Source: Promethearchaeota archaeon (GTDB taxonomy: Archaea; Asgardarchaeota; Lokiarchaeia; Sigynarchaeales; SOKP01). From it: a stretch of 13,331 nt of DNA. Below the pieces are notes generated by a model that was not told where the DNA came from, made no database searches, and worked only from the letters and a program-made list of their open reading frames with translations. Location: the NCBI GenBank assembly GCA_004524425.1, contig SDNN01000062.1, forward strand, positions 1 to 13,331. The letters run 5' to 3'. Both the position numbers and the translations under genes were made by a program. Of the stretch, positions 1 to 5,874 are shown piece by piece (position 1 is the stretch's first letter; every line of letters begins with the position of its first letter).

Positions 1-2
1 AA

Positions 3-149
3 ATTAGTCATATAGCTAAAGCTTGGGTAGAGTTATATAAACTCACCATTAATGAATTGTATCCCCTTGGCTATTATGATGTGGCGAGAAGAAAGAGGGT
101 TGAATTAGTAAAGGAATTCATTCATCATTTGCCGAATGTTGACTTCTAA
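3..149 (+). CDS. 3' end of an unrecognised gene (partial)
   Basis: An open frame enters from the left edge and runs for 48 codons to a TAA at 147-149. The visible tail is amphipathic and fairly basic, with an ARRKR cluster followed by VELVKEFIHHLP, and ends NVDF. It looks like the helical C-terminus of a soluble protein. The other two plus frames hit stops within the first few codons, and the codon choice resembles that of the neighbouring genes, so I believe it is a real coding end. I do not recognise the family and no catalytic motif is visible. Confidence 0.55.
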   Translation: MSHIAKAWVELYKLTINELYPLGYYDVARRKRVELVKEFIHHLPNVDF

Positions 150-210
150 TTACAATATTCGCGTTAAAAAGATAGTGAATCGATTTTTGAATCATAAATT
201 AAACTATTAA

Positions 211-225
211 CTTTTCTTAGAAAAG
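211..225 (+). terminator. possible hairpin terminator after the first partial gene
   Basis: CTTTTC (211-216) and GAAAAG (220-225) form a perfect 6-bp stem with a TTA loop. A T-rich run (about 226-255) follows. It lies 61 bases after the stop at 149. The arrangement resembles a stem plus U-tract, but archaeal termination usually depends on the U-tract alone, and AT-rich spacers yield such stems easily. An overlapping perfect palindrome AAAAGATCTTTT (221-232) is also present. Confidence 0.3.
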
Positions 226-260
226 ATCTTTTAATTCATTATTTTATTATTTTTAAGTCA

Positions 261-275
261 TAAATAATATAATTA
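261..275 (+). promoter_or_regulatory. TATA-like element upstream of the presenilin homolog
   Basis: TAAATAATATAATTA lies about 36-50 bases before the ATG at 311. With the usual archaeal TATA-to-start spacing of about 26 bases, transcription would begin near 293 and leave a leader of under 20 bases. No Shine-Dalgarno sequence is seen before this ATG, which fits a very short leader. The background is so AT-rich that this is only a candidate. Confidence 0.3.
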
Positions 276-310
276 ATAAAAACACAAGTTTTCTTTTTAT
301 TATAAAAATC

Positions 311-1360
311 ATGTCTGAAATACCCAAAGATGATGAACATGCACAAGACCAGCACAAAGAACTAAAACACGTCTTGGAAGGTACAGAATCTTCAGAAACG
401 GTTGAAAAGGACTTCATTCCTCATTTCTTTCCCACATATAGAATATCTCGCAAATTATATCCTTTACCTATCATAATCGTGGTGATATGTGCCGGATTAT
501 TGGCATATTTTACCTATGTTTTAGCAGGTATTCAAGTGGAAGGTGGGTACGTATCAGAGTCGGAGTATGGTTTTACTGCGGGCTTAATAAATGGATTGAT
601 TTTCACCATAATGGCAGCGATCTCTTCTTTTGTGATAATTTTTCTTGTAAAGAAAAAAGGCATTAATGTCTTGAAATATATTTTTGGAATAACTTTTGGA
701 TTCATGGGCTTCTTATTAACCTTATTTTTTGGACAAATAATCTTGTATTTAATTTTTATCAATTTCCCGGAAACAGAATTCATCATCACTAGTTATTATC
801 TTAGCTATTATATATTGCTTTTTGCCACTGGAGCTCTTACAATTTTAATGATATATAGATATTTGACCTCCTTTTCACTTATTACGAAAAACTTTATTGT
901 TCTTTATATAGGGTTGTTAATTGGAGCTCTCATGGGAGTCATGATGCCTCTCTGGACGACATTAGCCATTCTAATTGGAATTTCATTATGGGATATTTTT
1001 GCAGTAAAATCTAAGCGTGGACCGATTAAAAATATAATTGATATTGCTTCTAAAGACAGTGTTGAGGATGAAGAACAACTACAAGAACAAATTCAAAAAG
1101 GTGAAATGGAATATGACACTTCAAAACTGGAAATCGGTATTGGAGATCTAGCCTTTTATAGCATGCTAACATCAAGTGCTCTAATTATTACGGGCAATAT
1201 AATTGTTATGACTCTTACTGCTATTGCAATAATCATTGGAACAGGCATTACCATTCAAGGATTAAAACATAACAAGATTTTACCTGGATTGCCTATTTCT
1301 ATTTTCCTCGGAATCGCTACCATGCTTCTATCTTGGTATATTATTAGTAGCGTGATATAA
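311..1360 (+). CDS. presenilin / signal-peptide-peptidase-like intramembrane aspartyl protease (GxGD type)
   Basis: This is a 349-residue multi-pass membrane protein with the full layout of presenilin-type (A22) proteases. A hydrophilic N-terminus (1-48) is followed by about nine hydrophobic segments (roughly 52-74, 88-113, 119-151, 163-183, 194-212, 214-232, 273-291, 294-316, 327-348). The first catalytic aspartate is D228 in SLWDIFAV, matching the presenilin TM6 motif VYDLVAV and followed by the equally characteristic KRGPI. The second is D279 in GIGD (276-279), followed by FYSML as in presenilin's GLGDFIFYSVL. The PAL motif is present as LPGLPIS (324-330), with Gly in place of the usual Ala. 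A charged 40-residue loop (233-272) joins TM6 and TM7, where presenilin is cut. Family knowledge: such enzymes cleave membrane helices, and archaeal homologs without gamma-secretase partners are known. The substrate is unknown. The ATG at 311 lacks a Shine-Dalgarno sequence. The gene appears monocistronic. Confidence 0.9.
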   Translation: MSEIPKDDEHAQDQHKELKHVLEGTESSETVEKDFIPHFFPTYRISRKLYPLPIIIVVICAGLLAYFTYVLAGIQVEGGYVSESEYGFTAGLINGLIFTIMAAISSFVIIFLVKKKGINVLKYIFGITFGFMGFLLTLFFGQIILYLIFINFPETEFIITSYYLSYYILLFATGALTILMIYRYLTSFSLITKNFIVLYIGLLIGALMGVMMPLWTTLAILIGISLWDIFAVKSKRGPIKNIIDIASKDSVEDEEQLQEQIQKGEMEYDTSKLEIGIGDLAFYSMLTSSALIITGNIIVMTLTAIAIIIGTGITIQGLKHNKILPGLPISIFLGIATMLLSWYIISSVI

Positions 1361-1394
1361 AAGCCCATATTTAATCCAACTTGTATTTTATGAG

Positions 1395-1404
1395 ACTTTT
1401 TCTT
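1395..1404 (+). terminator. U-rich terminator candidate after the presenilin homolog
   Basis: ACTTTTTCTT begins 35 bases after the stop at 1360 and has no obvious stem before it. The identical 10-mer follows the next large gene, at 2681-2690. A T5 tract fits the known archaeal mode of intrinsic termination. Confidence 0.35.
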
Positions 1405-1425
1405 GCTTAATGAAAAATCAGAAAA

Positions 1426-1435
1426 TTTTTAAAAA
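1426..1435 (+). promoter_or_regulatory. TATA-like element upstream of the hydroxyacyl-CoA dehydrogenase
   Basis: TTTTTAAAAA lies 38-47 bases before the ATG at 1473 and is preceded by a purine-rich GAAAA that could act as a BRE. The predicted start of transcription near 1456 would leave a short leader. That leader contains GGTG at 1464-1467, five bases before the ATG, as a weak ribosome-binding site. This supports 1473 over the second in-frame ATG at 1482. Confidence 0.35.
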
Positions 1436-1472
1436 GAAGCTTCAAAATAACTTAATAATTCTCGGTGTTTAA

Positions 1473-2672
1473 ATGATAAATATGGATGATTTTAATAATA
1501 TCAAGTCTCTTGTTGTTATAGGAGCAGGGACCATGGGAACTGAAATAGCTCAAGTTGCTCTAATGGCGGGATTTGAGAATGTAATTTTAAATGATTTGAC
1601 CGATGAAATTATTAGTAAATCAGTTAATCAAATTGAAAATAATTTGAATCGACTTGAAGATAAAGGACTCCTATCCAAAAATAGGAATGCTAAAGCTATT
1701 TTAAAAAACTTGATCAAAGAGATTGATTTAAAGAAAGCAATTTCCAATGCTGATTTTATAATCGAAGCTATCCCCGAAAAGATGGATCTAAAACAAAACT
1801 TATTTGAAAAATTAGGGAAATTTTCACCCGATCATGCGATCTTAGCATCTAATACTTCCACAATGAGTATCACAAAAATAGGCTCGAAATCAGCAAGACA
1901 AGATAAAGTAGTAGGAATGCATTTCTTTATCCCAATTGTAGTTCTTAGGTTGATCGAAGTAATAAAAAGTGAAAAAACTTCGGAAGAAACAATGGAAAAA
2001 GCAATTAATTTAGCTAAAATGCTTCCATGCATCAAAGGAAAGCGTTATATCGCACGAATCGAAAAAGAAAGCCCCGGATTTATCGTAAATAGATTAATTA
2101 TTACAAGTAGCATGTATATTAACTGGTTACTTGATTACGCTGCAGAAAATAACATTCCATTTGAAAGTATAGATGCAGATTTTGCTGATCTCCAGCAAAT
2201 GGGCCCTTGTGCTCGTTTTGATTATCTGGGATTAGATGTTGTGTTCAATACGCTAAAATATTTTGAAGAAAATCTTTCTGAAGACTTTGCCCCTGGAAAA
2301 GTACTCACTCAATATGTAAATGAAGGAAATCTAGGAAGAAAGACCGGTAAGGGGTTTTGTGAATGGACCGAAAATGGGAAACCTGTCAATAAAAAGGCAG
2401 AAAAAGCTAACCTATTTGATTATGAATTATTCATGGCACTTCAACTAAATGAAGGATGCAGGCTTTTAGAGGAAGGGGTTGTTTCTAATTATAAAACCAT
2501 AGATGATACCATGCTGGCTGGGATGAGCACGCCTGGACCATTCGGAGCAGGTAAACGTAATTATAAAAAATGGTGTCAAAAATTAGAATCATTCGTTGAA
2601 AAATCTGGCAAGACATATTTTCTACCATGTGATTTAATGAAATCGGGAGAATTTATCAAAATGCGCAAGTAA
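1473..2672 (+). CDS. 3-hydroxyacyl-CoA dehydrogenase, NAD-dependent, stand-alone
   Basis: This 399-residue protein probably oxidises L-3-hydroxyacyl-CoA to 3-ketoacyl-CoA with NAD in the cytoplasm (beta-oxidation or related acyl-CoA metabolism). A Rossmann domain opens with GAGTMG (17-22). SNTS (126-129) supplies the substrate-contacting Ser, H150 in GMHFFIP and E162 in LIEVI form the catalytic His-Glu pair, and PGFIVNRL (201-208) carries the conserved Asn206. The C-terminal helical domain shows QMGPCARFDYLGLD and GRKTGKGF. After about residue 310 a second helical 3HCDH-type repeat follows (NEGCRLLEEGVV, then a D-rich segment and STPGPFG). This makes it longer than the 280-290 residues of the simplest enzymes, yet no crotonase domain is attached. 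Oddities are HFFIP instead of the usual HFFNP, and a departure from the usual PMGPFEL motif, so substrate preference may differ. An unusual member of the related hydroxybutyryl-CoA dehydrogenases is the main alternative. Confidence 0.88.
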   Translation: MINMDDFNNIKSLVVIGAGTMGTEIAQVALMAGFENVILNDLTDEIISKSVNQIENNLNRLEDKGLLSKNRNAKAILKNLIKEIDLKKAISNADFIIEAIPEKMDLKQNLFEKLGKFSPDHAILASNTSTMSITKIGSKSARQDKVVGMHFFIPIVVLRLIEVIKSEKTSEETMEKAINLAKMLPCIKGKRYIARIEKESPGFIVNRLIITSSMYINWLLDYAAENNIPFESIDADFADLQQMGPCARFDYLGLDVVFNTLKYFEENLSEDFAPGKVLTQYVNEGNLGRKTGKGFCEWTENGKPVNKKAEKANLFDYELFMALQLNEGCRLLEEGVVSNYKTIDDTMLAGMSTPGPFGAGKRNYKKWCQKLESFVEKSGKTYFLPCDLMKSGEFIKMRK

Positions 2673-2680
2673 TGATCTCT

Positions 2681-2690
2681 ACTTTTTCTT
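2681..2690 (+). terminator. U-rich terminator candidate after the dehydrogenase
   Basis: ACTTTTTCTT starts 9 bases after the stop at 2672. It is identical to the element at 1395-1404. No stem precedes it. Confidence 0.35.
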
Positions 2691-2787
2691 CATTATAATA
2701 TTTTTATATGAAATAGACCATTTTATTTATCATCAAGCGTTCGTGCAATATATTCTTAAAATTTTCAGAAATTTTGGTGAGTTTTAA

Positions 2788-3069
2788 ATCAGTTCTAATT
2801 CCTCTAACTCTGCTCCAAAAACGGGTTTTGACAAAATAATTGATTTTTTTAATGAAGACCTAGAAATAAATCATCCAGTGGGAATTCAAGATATATCAGA
2901 CGAAACTGGATTATCTTGGAGTTATATTAAAAGAGTTTTAGAAAGATTAGTAGAAGAAGAATATTGTGGTTTTCATTTTGAAAAGGTTGGCAATAGTTGG
3001 GTTACATGGAAGGATAGAGAGCATATTTTAAAAAAAATGGATGATACCTGTAGTCGATTTTTAAAATAA
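2788..3069 (+). CDS. small winged-helix DNA-binding protein, start uncertain or frameshifted
   Basis: The frame is open from 2788 (just after a TAA at 2785-2787) to the TAA at 3067-3069, 93 sense codons. It encodes a compact winged-helix domain: helix 1 (FDKIIDFFNED), a PVGIQDISDETGLS turn into helix 2, recognition helix SWSYIKRVLERLVEE, then a beta wing ending GNSWVTWKD and a short basic tail. It is probably a DNA-binding regulator, possibly of a neighbouring gene. The first usual start codon in frame, GTG at 2878, would remove helix 1 and leave only 63 residues. No ATG, GTG or TTG lies upstream in frame. A GTG at 2777-2779 in another frame reads VSFKS and would join smoothly to SNSSNSAPKTGFDK through a one-base shift near 2792-2794. 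I therefore think the true start is near 2777 and that the sequence carries an indel (real or assembly error) there. A near-cognate ATC start at 2788 behind GGTGA (2776-2780) is another possibility. Confidence 0.55.
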   Translation: MSSNSSNSAPKTGFDKIIDFFNEDLEINHPVGIQDISDETGLSWSYIKRVLERLVEEEYCGFHFEKVGNSWVTWKDREHILKKMDDTCSRFLK

Positions 3070-3212
3070 AAAGCCAGTAGATATTCTTAATCGTGTTTTT
3101 ACTGCAGTATGAAATTTCACACTATCTTTAAATGGAATGCATAATTTTCCTACAAAAATTAATTTGAAATTTATCTTCTTAGATAATACTCTCTTAAATA
3201 TTATAATTCAAT

Positions 3213-3217
3213 AGGAG
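3213..3217 (+). promoter_or_regulatory. ribosome-binding site supporting the TTG start at 3229
   Basis: AGGAG lies 11 bases before TTG 3229. No ATG or GTG occurs in that frame back to the stop at 3184-3186, so this site decides the start. A TATA-like CTTAAATATTATA (3193-3205) sits so close that, if used, transcription would begin downstream of the AGGAG. Either this TATA is not the promoter or the transcript is leaderless. Confidence 0.5.
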
Positions 3218-3228
3218 TTTGTATAAAT

Positions 3229-4167
3229 TTGAAAATAGAAAAATGTTCACAAGATTTAGAAAATGAGGTAATTTATGCCGGGCTTTGTATTCATTGCGGA
3301 TCCTGTAATGCTTTTTGCCCTCACATGGATTTCAATGAAGAAACAGGGGAAGCTTACGTAGTTGACGAATGCACTGAGACAATTGGACTTTGCTATAATG
3401 CGTGTCCTAGAAGTTTTTTGCCAGTTGCTGAAATCGAGGAAAAACTATTTGGGCAAATAAGAGCCGATTTAGCGGTGGGAGTATACAAAGATATAGTTCA
3501 AGTCAAGTCTAAGAACAAGGATGAAATATTGTATAACTTAGTTTTGGCTGCTTTTGAAAAGGGCATTGTTAAACACATGGTCCTTGGTAAACAAAAAAGC
3601 AAGAAACCTCCCGTTGCTTTTCCTGAAGTTGTTGATAATGCTAAAGATGCAAAAAATCTCATACCAAAAACCACAATGGAGAATGCTGGACCCTTGATAA
3701 CGGGTATTGGAAAGGCATATTTGGATAAAAAAGATAAGATCGGAATAATTGCTAATCCTTGCCATCTTCAAGGACTTGCTAAAATTTTGACAAGTGATTT
3801 TAATACAGGAGCTGAAAAAACTTCATTGAGAATAGCATTTGCGTGCTCATCTGGCGGAATGGCAGGTTGCAAGTATTGTACAGACTTTTCTGGAGAATTT
3901 TCAGATATTTCATACTCTCCTTGGGGTGCTCCAAAAGGAGAAGCCATGATCATCATTAGAACTGATGTCGGACAGAAGGTCTTAGATGCAGCCGTAGAGA
4001 TGAAATTAATTGAAATTACTAATGCAAATCCAGATCTAAGCGAAATGAAAAAGTTCATAAATAAAAAGCGCAAGAAGAATTTTAAAACCTTGATGGGTAC
4101 GGACTTGGTAACGGCTAAATACTTAAAATTAAAGACTGAAGAAATAAGAGAACTACTTGAAGACTAA
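3229..4167 (+). CDS. coenzyme F420 hydrogenase/dehydrogenase beta subunit family (FrhB-like) iron-sulfur protein
   Basis: This 312-residue protein belongs to the FrhB/FdhB family, whose members use FAD and an iron-sulfur cluster to pass electrons to or from F420 or related carriers. The N-terminus carries a ferredoxin-type cluster motif C20-x2-C23-x2-C26-x3-C30-P and then C48, C55 and C59 (GLCYNACP). The central domain contains the family signature ANPCHLQGL (175-183, with C178). Further on are C206 and GCKYCTDFSGEFSD (C214, C217), the typical metal/flavin-proximal segment, followed by PWGAP. No TM segment or signal peptide is seen. It starts at TTG, supported by AGGAG upstream. No hydrogenase large or small subunit, formate dehydrogenase or F420 biosynthesis gene lies alongside, so its redox partner is not encoded here. 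The actual electron carrier (F420, ferredoxin or other) cannot be told from sequence. Confidence 0.82.
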   Translation: MKIEKCSQDLENEVIYAGLCIHCGSCNAFCPHMDFNEETGEAYVVDECTETIGLCYNACPRSFLPVAEIEEKLFGQIRADLAVGVYKDIVQVKSKNKDEILYNLVLAAFEKGIVKHMVLGKQKSKKPPVAFPEVVDNAKDAKNLIPKTTMENAGPLITGIGKAYLDKKDKIGIIANPCHLQGLAKILTSDFNTGAEKTSLRIAFACSSGGMAGCKYCTDFSGEFSDISYSPWGAPKGEAMIIIRTDVGQKVLDAAVEMKLIEITNANPDLSEMKKFINKKRKKNFKTLMGTDLVTAKYLKLKTEEIRELLED

Positions 4168-4168
4168 A

Positions 4169-4224
4169 TTTTTATTTTATTTATTTTTCTTCTCATATTT
4201 TACTTTATTTAGATAACTTTTTCT
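4169..4224 (+). terminator. U-rich termination region after the FrhB-like gene
   Basis: Immediately after the stop at 4167 a chain of T tracts extends for about 55 bases, including TTTTT runs and a further ACTTTTTCT at 4216-4224 that matches the elements at 1395 and 2681. It lies in the gap between converging genes. The reverse strand here is A-rich, so it would serve mainly the plus-strand transcript. Confidence 0.4.
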
Positions 4225-4225
4225 A

Positions 4226-4257
4226 AAATCCCTAAACCTTTTTGAAAGTTTAGATTT
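4226..4257. terminator. imperfect hairpin in the convergent gap
   Basis: AAATC (4226-4230) pairs with GATTT (4253-4257), TAAAC (4233-4237) with GTTTA (4248-4252), and TTT with AAA around a TTG loop. CC and a single C are bulged. It lies between the ends of the FrhB-like gene and the GTPase gene and could act as a bidirectional 3'-end structure. AT-only pairing makes it weak. Confidence 0.25.
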
Positions 4258-4295
4258 AAAAGAAGTTGGTTAAAATATATAGCTTGCTACTAAAA

Positions 4296-4817
4296 TCATG
4301 TCTTTTTTTCTAAAATACCTTCGGTTAAAGTTTTAAAAATAAGATGGTTATTTTTTCCTGATTTTGATGAGGTTTCAAAAAAGTAGTCAAGATTATATTT
4401 TTCTTTGAATTTAACACCCTCATCATGTCGCACAACTCTTTTTTCATCAGCCAAATCTAATTTACATCCAACCAAAACGAAAACAGGGTTAGCTGCGTTA
4501 TTTTTTACAATATCATACCACTCTACAAGATTCTCATAACTAGCATACCGAGTGACATCATAACATAAAACACATCCTACAGCTCCACGGGCATAATTAG
4601 GTAAAAAAAATCTAAAACGATTTTCACCAGCAAAATCCCAAATCTGGAGTTTTACCGTTCCTTTCTTTTCAACAGGAATGCTATAGGTAGCTAAATCCGT
4701 TCCAATTGTTATTTTCTGAGGGATAAAGTGACCTGTTACGAGCCTTTGAATCATTGTAGATTTCCCGACTCCACCATCACCGACAACTATAACTTTGAAG
4801 AGTAGACGTCTGGACAT
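4296..4817 (-). CDS. Ras/Rab-superfamily small GTPase
   Basis: This 173-residue single-domain GTPase is of the eukaryote-like kind abundant in Asgard archaea. Seen motifs: P-loop GDGGVGKST (13-21), switch-I Thr37 in ITIGTD, switch II WDFAGENRF (60-68), guanine motif CKLD (118-121) and ETSSKSG (148-154). These fit a nucleotide-dependent molecular switch. Two key positions are unusual. The catalytic Gln of DxAGQE is Glu65, and the Asn of NKxD is Cys118. Gln-to-Glu may lower or alter intrinsic hydrolysis, and Cys118 may loosen guanine selectivity (inference). There is no C-terminal cysteine or CAAX box and no TM helix, so membrane attachment, if any, would need a partner. It begins at the ATG at 4817; GATGTGA just before it is a weak Shine-Dalgarno. 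It lies 54 bases after a six-TM protein gene on the same strand and may be co-transcribed with it. Confidence 0.93.
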   Translation of the reverse strand: MSRRLLFKVIVVGDGGVGKSTMIQRLVTGHFIPQKITIGTDLATYSIPVEKKGTVKLQIWDFAGENRFRFFLPNYARGAVGCVLCYDVTRYASYENLVEWYDIVKNNAANPVFVLVGCKLDLADEKRVVRHDEGVKFKEKYNLDYFFETSSKSGKNNHLIFKTLTEGILEKKT

Positions 4818-4832
4818 TATTCACATCAGTTT

Positions 4833-4858
4833 TTTGATAATTAATTTCTTATATCAAA
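4833..4858 (-). other. short inverted repeat between the membrane protein and the GTPase
   Basis: TTTGATA (4833-4839) and TATCAAA (4852-4858) can pair as a 7-bp stem with a 12-base loop, within the 54-base spacer between two minus-strand genes. On the minus strand it is followed by A's rather than U's, so it does not look like a terminator. It could shape the leader of the GTPase message, or be chance. Confidence 0.2.
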
Positions 4859-4871
4859 TTCTTTAGAGTTA

Positions 4872-5759
4872 TTATTCCATTCTAACCTTATTTTTAAGTT
4901 TATTGTTCAACATTGAAATTGTGCGTAAAATATTATTTTGGCTACTTTTTGGCAAGCTTTTTAATAAATAATTTAATTTTTCTGTATCATAATCGTTGAT
5001 GTCATTATATATCTTCTTTAAAAAGATAATCGCCATTATTGGTGGTATTATCATTGCAAAATACATGAAAAATGAAACATAGATTGGTTCTGAGCCTTCA
5101 AAACCGGTCCCTGGTAAATTAATTTTTATACCTAACGTCATGTTATTAATGATCAAAATTGTAAAAATGATATTCAATGTATTCAATGTAACAAAAACTA
5201 ACAAATTAATAATAGAAGTTATTTTAAAACTTTTCATTTTGAGAAATGATATCACGTTATCAAAATTTTTTTGATCGATTTGATAATTATTTGATATACT
5301 CGTTTCAGAATCATTTAATCTTAATTCTATTCTACAATATTTCCATACATCAATAAAAATATAGTAAAAACTAAATGTATAGAAAAAAAGATATATGAAA
5401 ATAAAAAGCATGTAAAAATCGTCAATCAACTGGGGATGATAAAGAGATTCAGCGCCAAACCAGAAGAGTAAAATTGACTGGATAAGCGTACAAAAGAAAA
5501 GTCTATGATATATAATTTTTTCAGATCCTAACGGATTATAGAGCAAAGTTGTATCATCTAAAAGAATTCTTGACTTATTTATGTCTAAAATCTTAAAAAA
5601 TATAGAAAAACCAAATGTAATTAGAGGAAATAGTAAAAAAGTCACGTCATCCCAACCTTGAGCGACAATTAAAATGAAAATTAGTGTAAATATAATTAGA
5701 TCTCGTAAAAAACTTTCAGAAACCATATCTTTAAACTTTAAATTAAAATGCTTACTCAT
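4872..5759 (-). CDS. six-TM membrane protein of unknown function
   Basis: I do not recognise this 295-residue protein. It is strongly hydrophobic, with six likely membrane helices at about 19-35, 39-56, 84-102, 113-137, 181-206 and 226-248, in three hairpin pairs separated by polar loops (57-83, 138-180). The start has a short polar stretch without a cleavable signal. The last 45 residues form a basic, helical, probably cytoplasmic tail (KKIYNDINDYDTEKLNYLL, then many Asn and Lys). No catalytic, transporter or ligand-binding signature is visible. It starts at ATG 5759 with no Shine-Dalgarno. The small GTPase gene follows 54 bases downstream on the same strand, so it is a candidate membrane partner or anchor for that GTPase (inference from position only). 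Confidence 0.75.
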   Translation of the reverse strand: MSKHFNLKFKDMVSESFLRDLIIFTLIFILIVAQGWDDVTFLLFPLITFGFSIFFKILDINKSRILLDDTTLLYNPLGSEKIIYHRLFFCTLIQSILLFWFGAESLYHPQLIDDFYMLFIFIYLFFYTFSFYYIFIDVWKYCRIELRLNDSETSISNNYQIDQKNFDNVISFLKMKSFKITSIINLLVFVTLNTLNIIFTILIINNMTLGIKINLPGTGFEGSEPIYVSFFMYFAMIIPPIMAIIFLKKIYNDINDYDTEKLNYLLKSLPKSSQNNILRTISMLNNKLKNKVRME

Positions 5760-5780
5760 TTTTTCTTATAAAAAATTCTT

Positions 5781-5820
5781 ATTAAATAAATTTTTATTTT
5801 TCTTCTTAAATACTTATAAA
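5781..5820 (-). promoter_or_regulatory. candidate promoter of the six-TM gene
   Basis: Reading the minus strand, TTTATAAGTATTTAAG (5820-5805) and AATTTATTTAATA (5793-5781) are TATA-like and lie about 20-60 bases before the ATG at 5759. They sit in the 115-base gap after the M28 peptidase gene, so the six-TM gene and the GTPase could be transcribed independently of the peptidase. Confidence 0.3.
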
Positions 5821-5874
5821 AATTAACAATTTATTCTTTTTATAAATGAATACCAGAAGAGAGCTCAGCTCTGT

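Noticed and set aside
532..789. Minus-strand frame of 85 codons inside the presenilin homolog
   Set aside because: It is a shadow of a clearly conserved coding frame on the plus strand.
1832..2035. Minus-strand frame of 67 codons inside the dehydrogenase gene
   Set aside because: It is antisense to the conserved SNTS and HFF motif region and has no features of its own.
3110..3119. Perfect palindrome TGAAATTTCA upstream of the FrhB-like gene, considered as an operator for the winged-helix protein
   Set aside because: A 10-mer palindrome is expected by chance many times in this AT-rich DNA, and no second copy is seen near the winged-helix gene.
3538..4073. Two minus-strand frames (77 and 101 codons) inside the FrhB-like gene
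   Set aside because: Both are antisense to the conserved NPCHLQGL and CKYC regions, which fix the plus frame as coding.
311..4167. The four plus-strand genes as one operon
   Set aside because: Spacers of more than 100 bases with TATA-like elements and T-tracts after the genes point to separate transcripts, and the products share no pathway.
5860..5872. AGAGCT-C-AGCTCT palindrome next to the M28 peptidase stop, considered as a terminator
   Set aside because: A usable hairpin would have only a 4-bp stem, and no U-tract follows on the minus strand.
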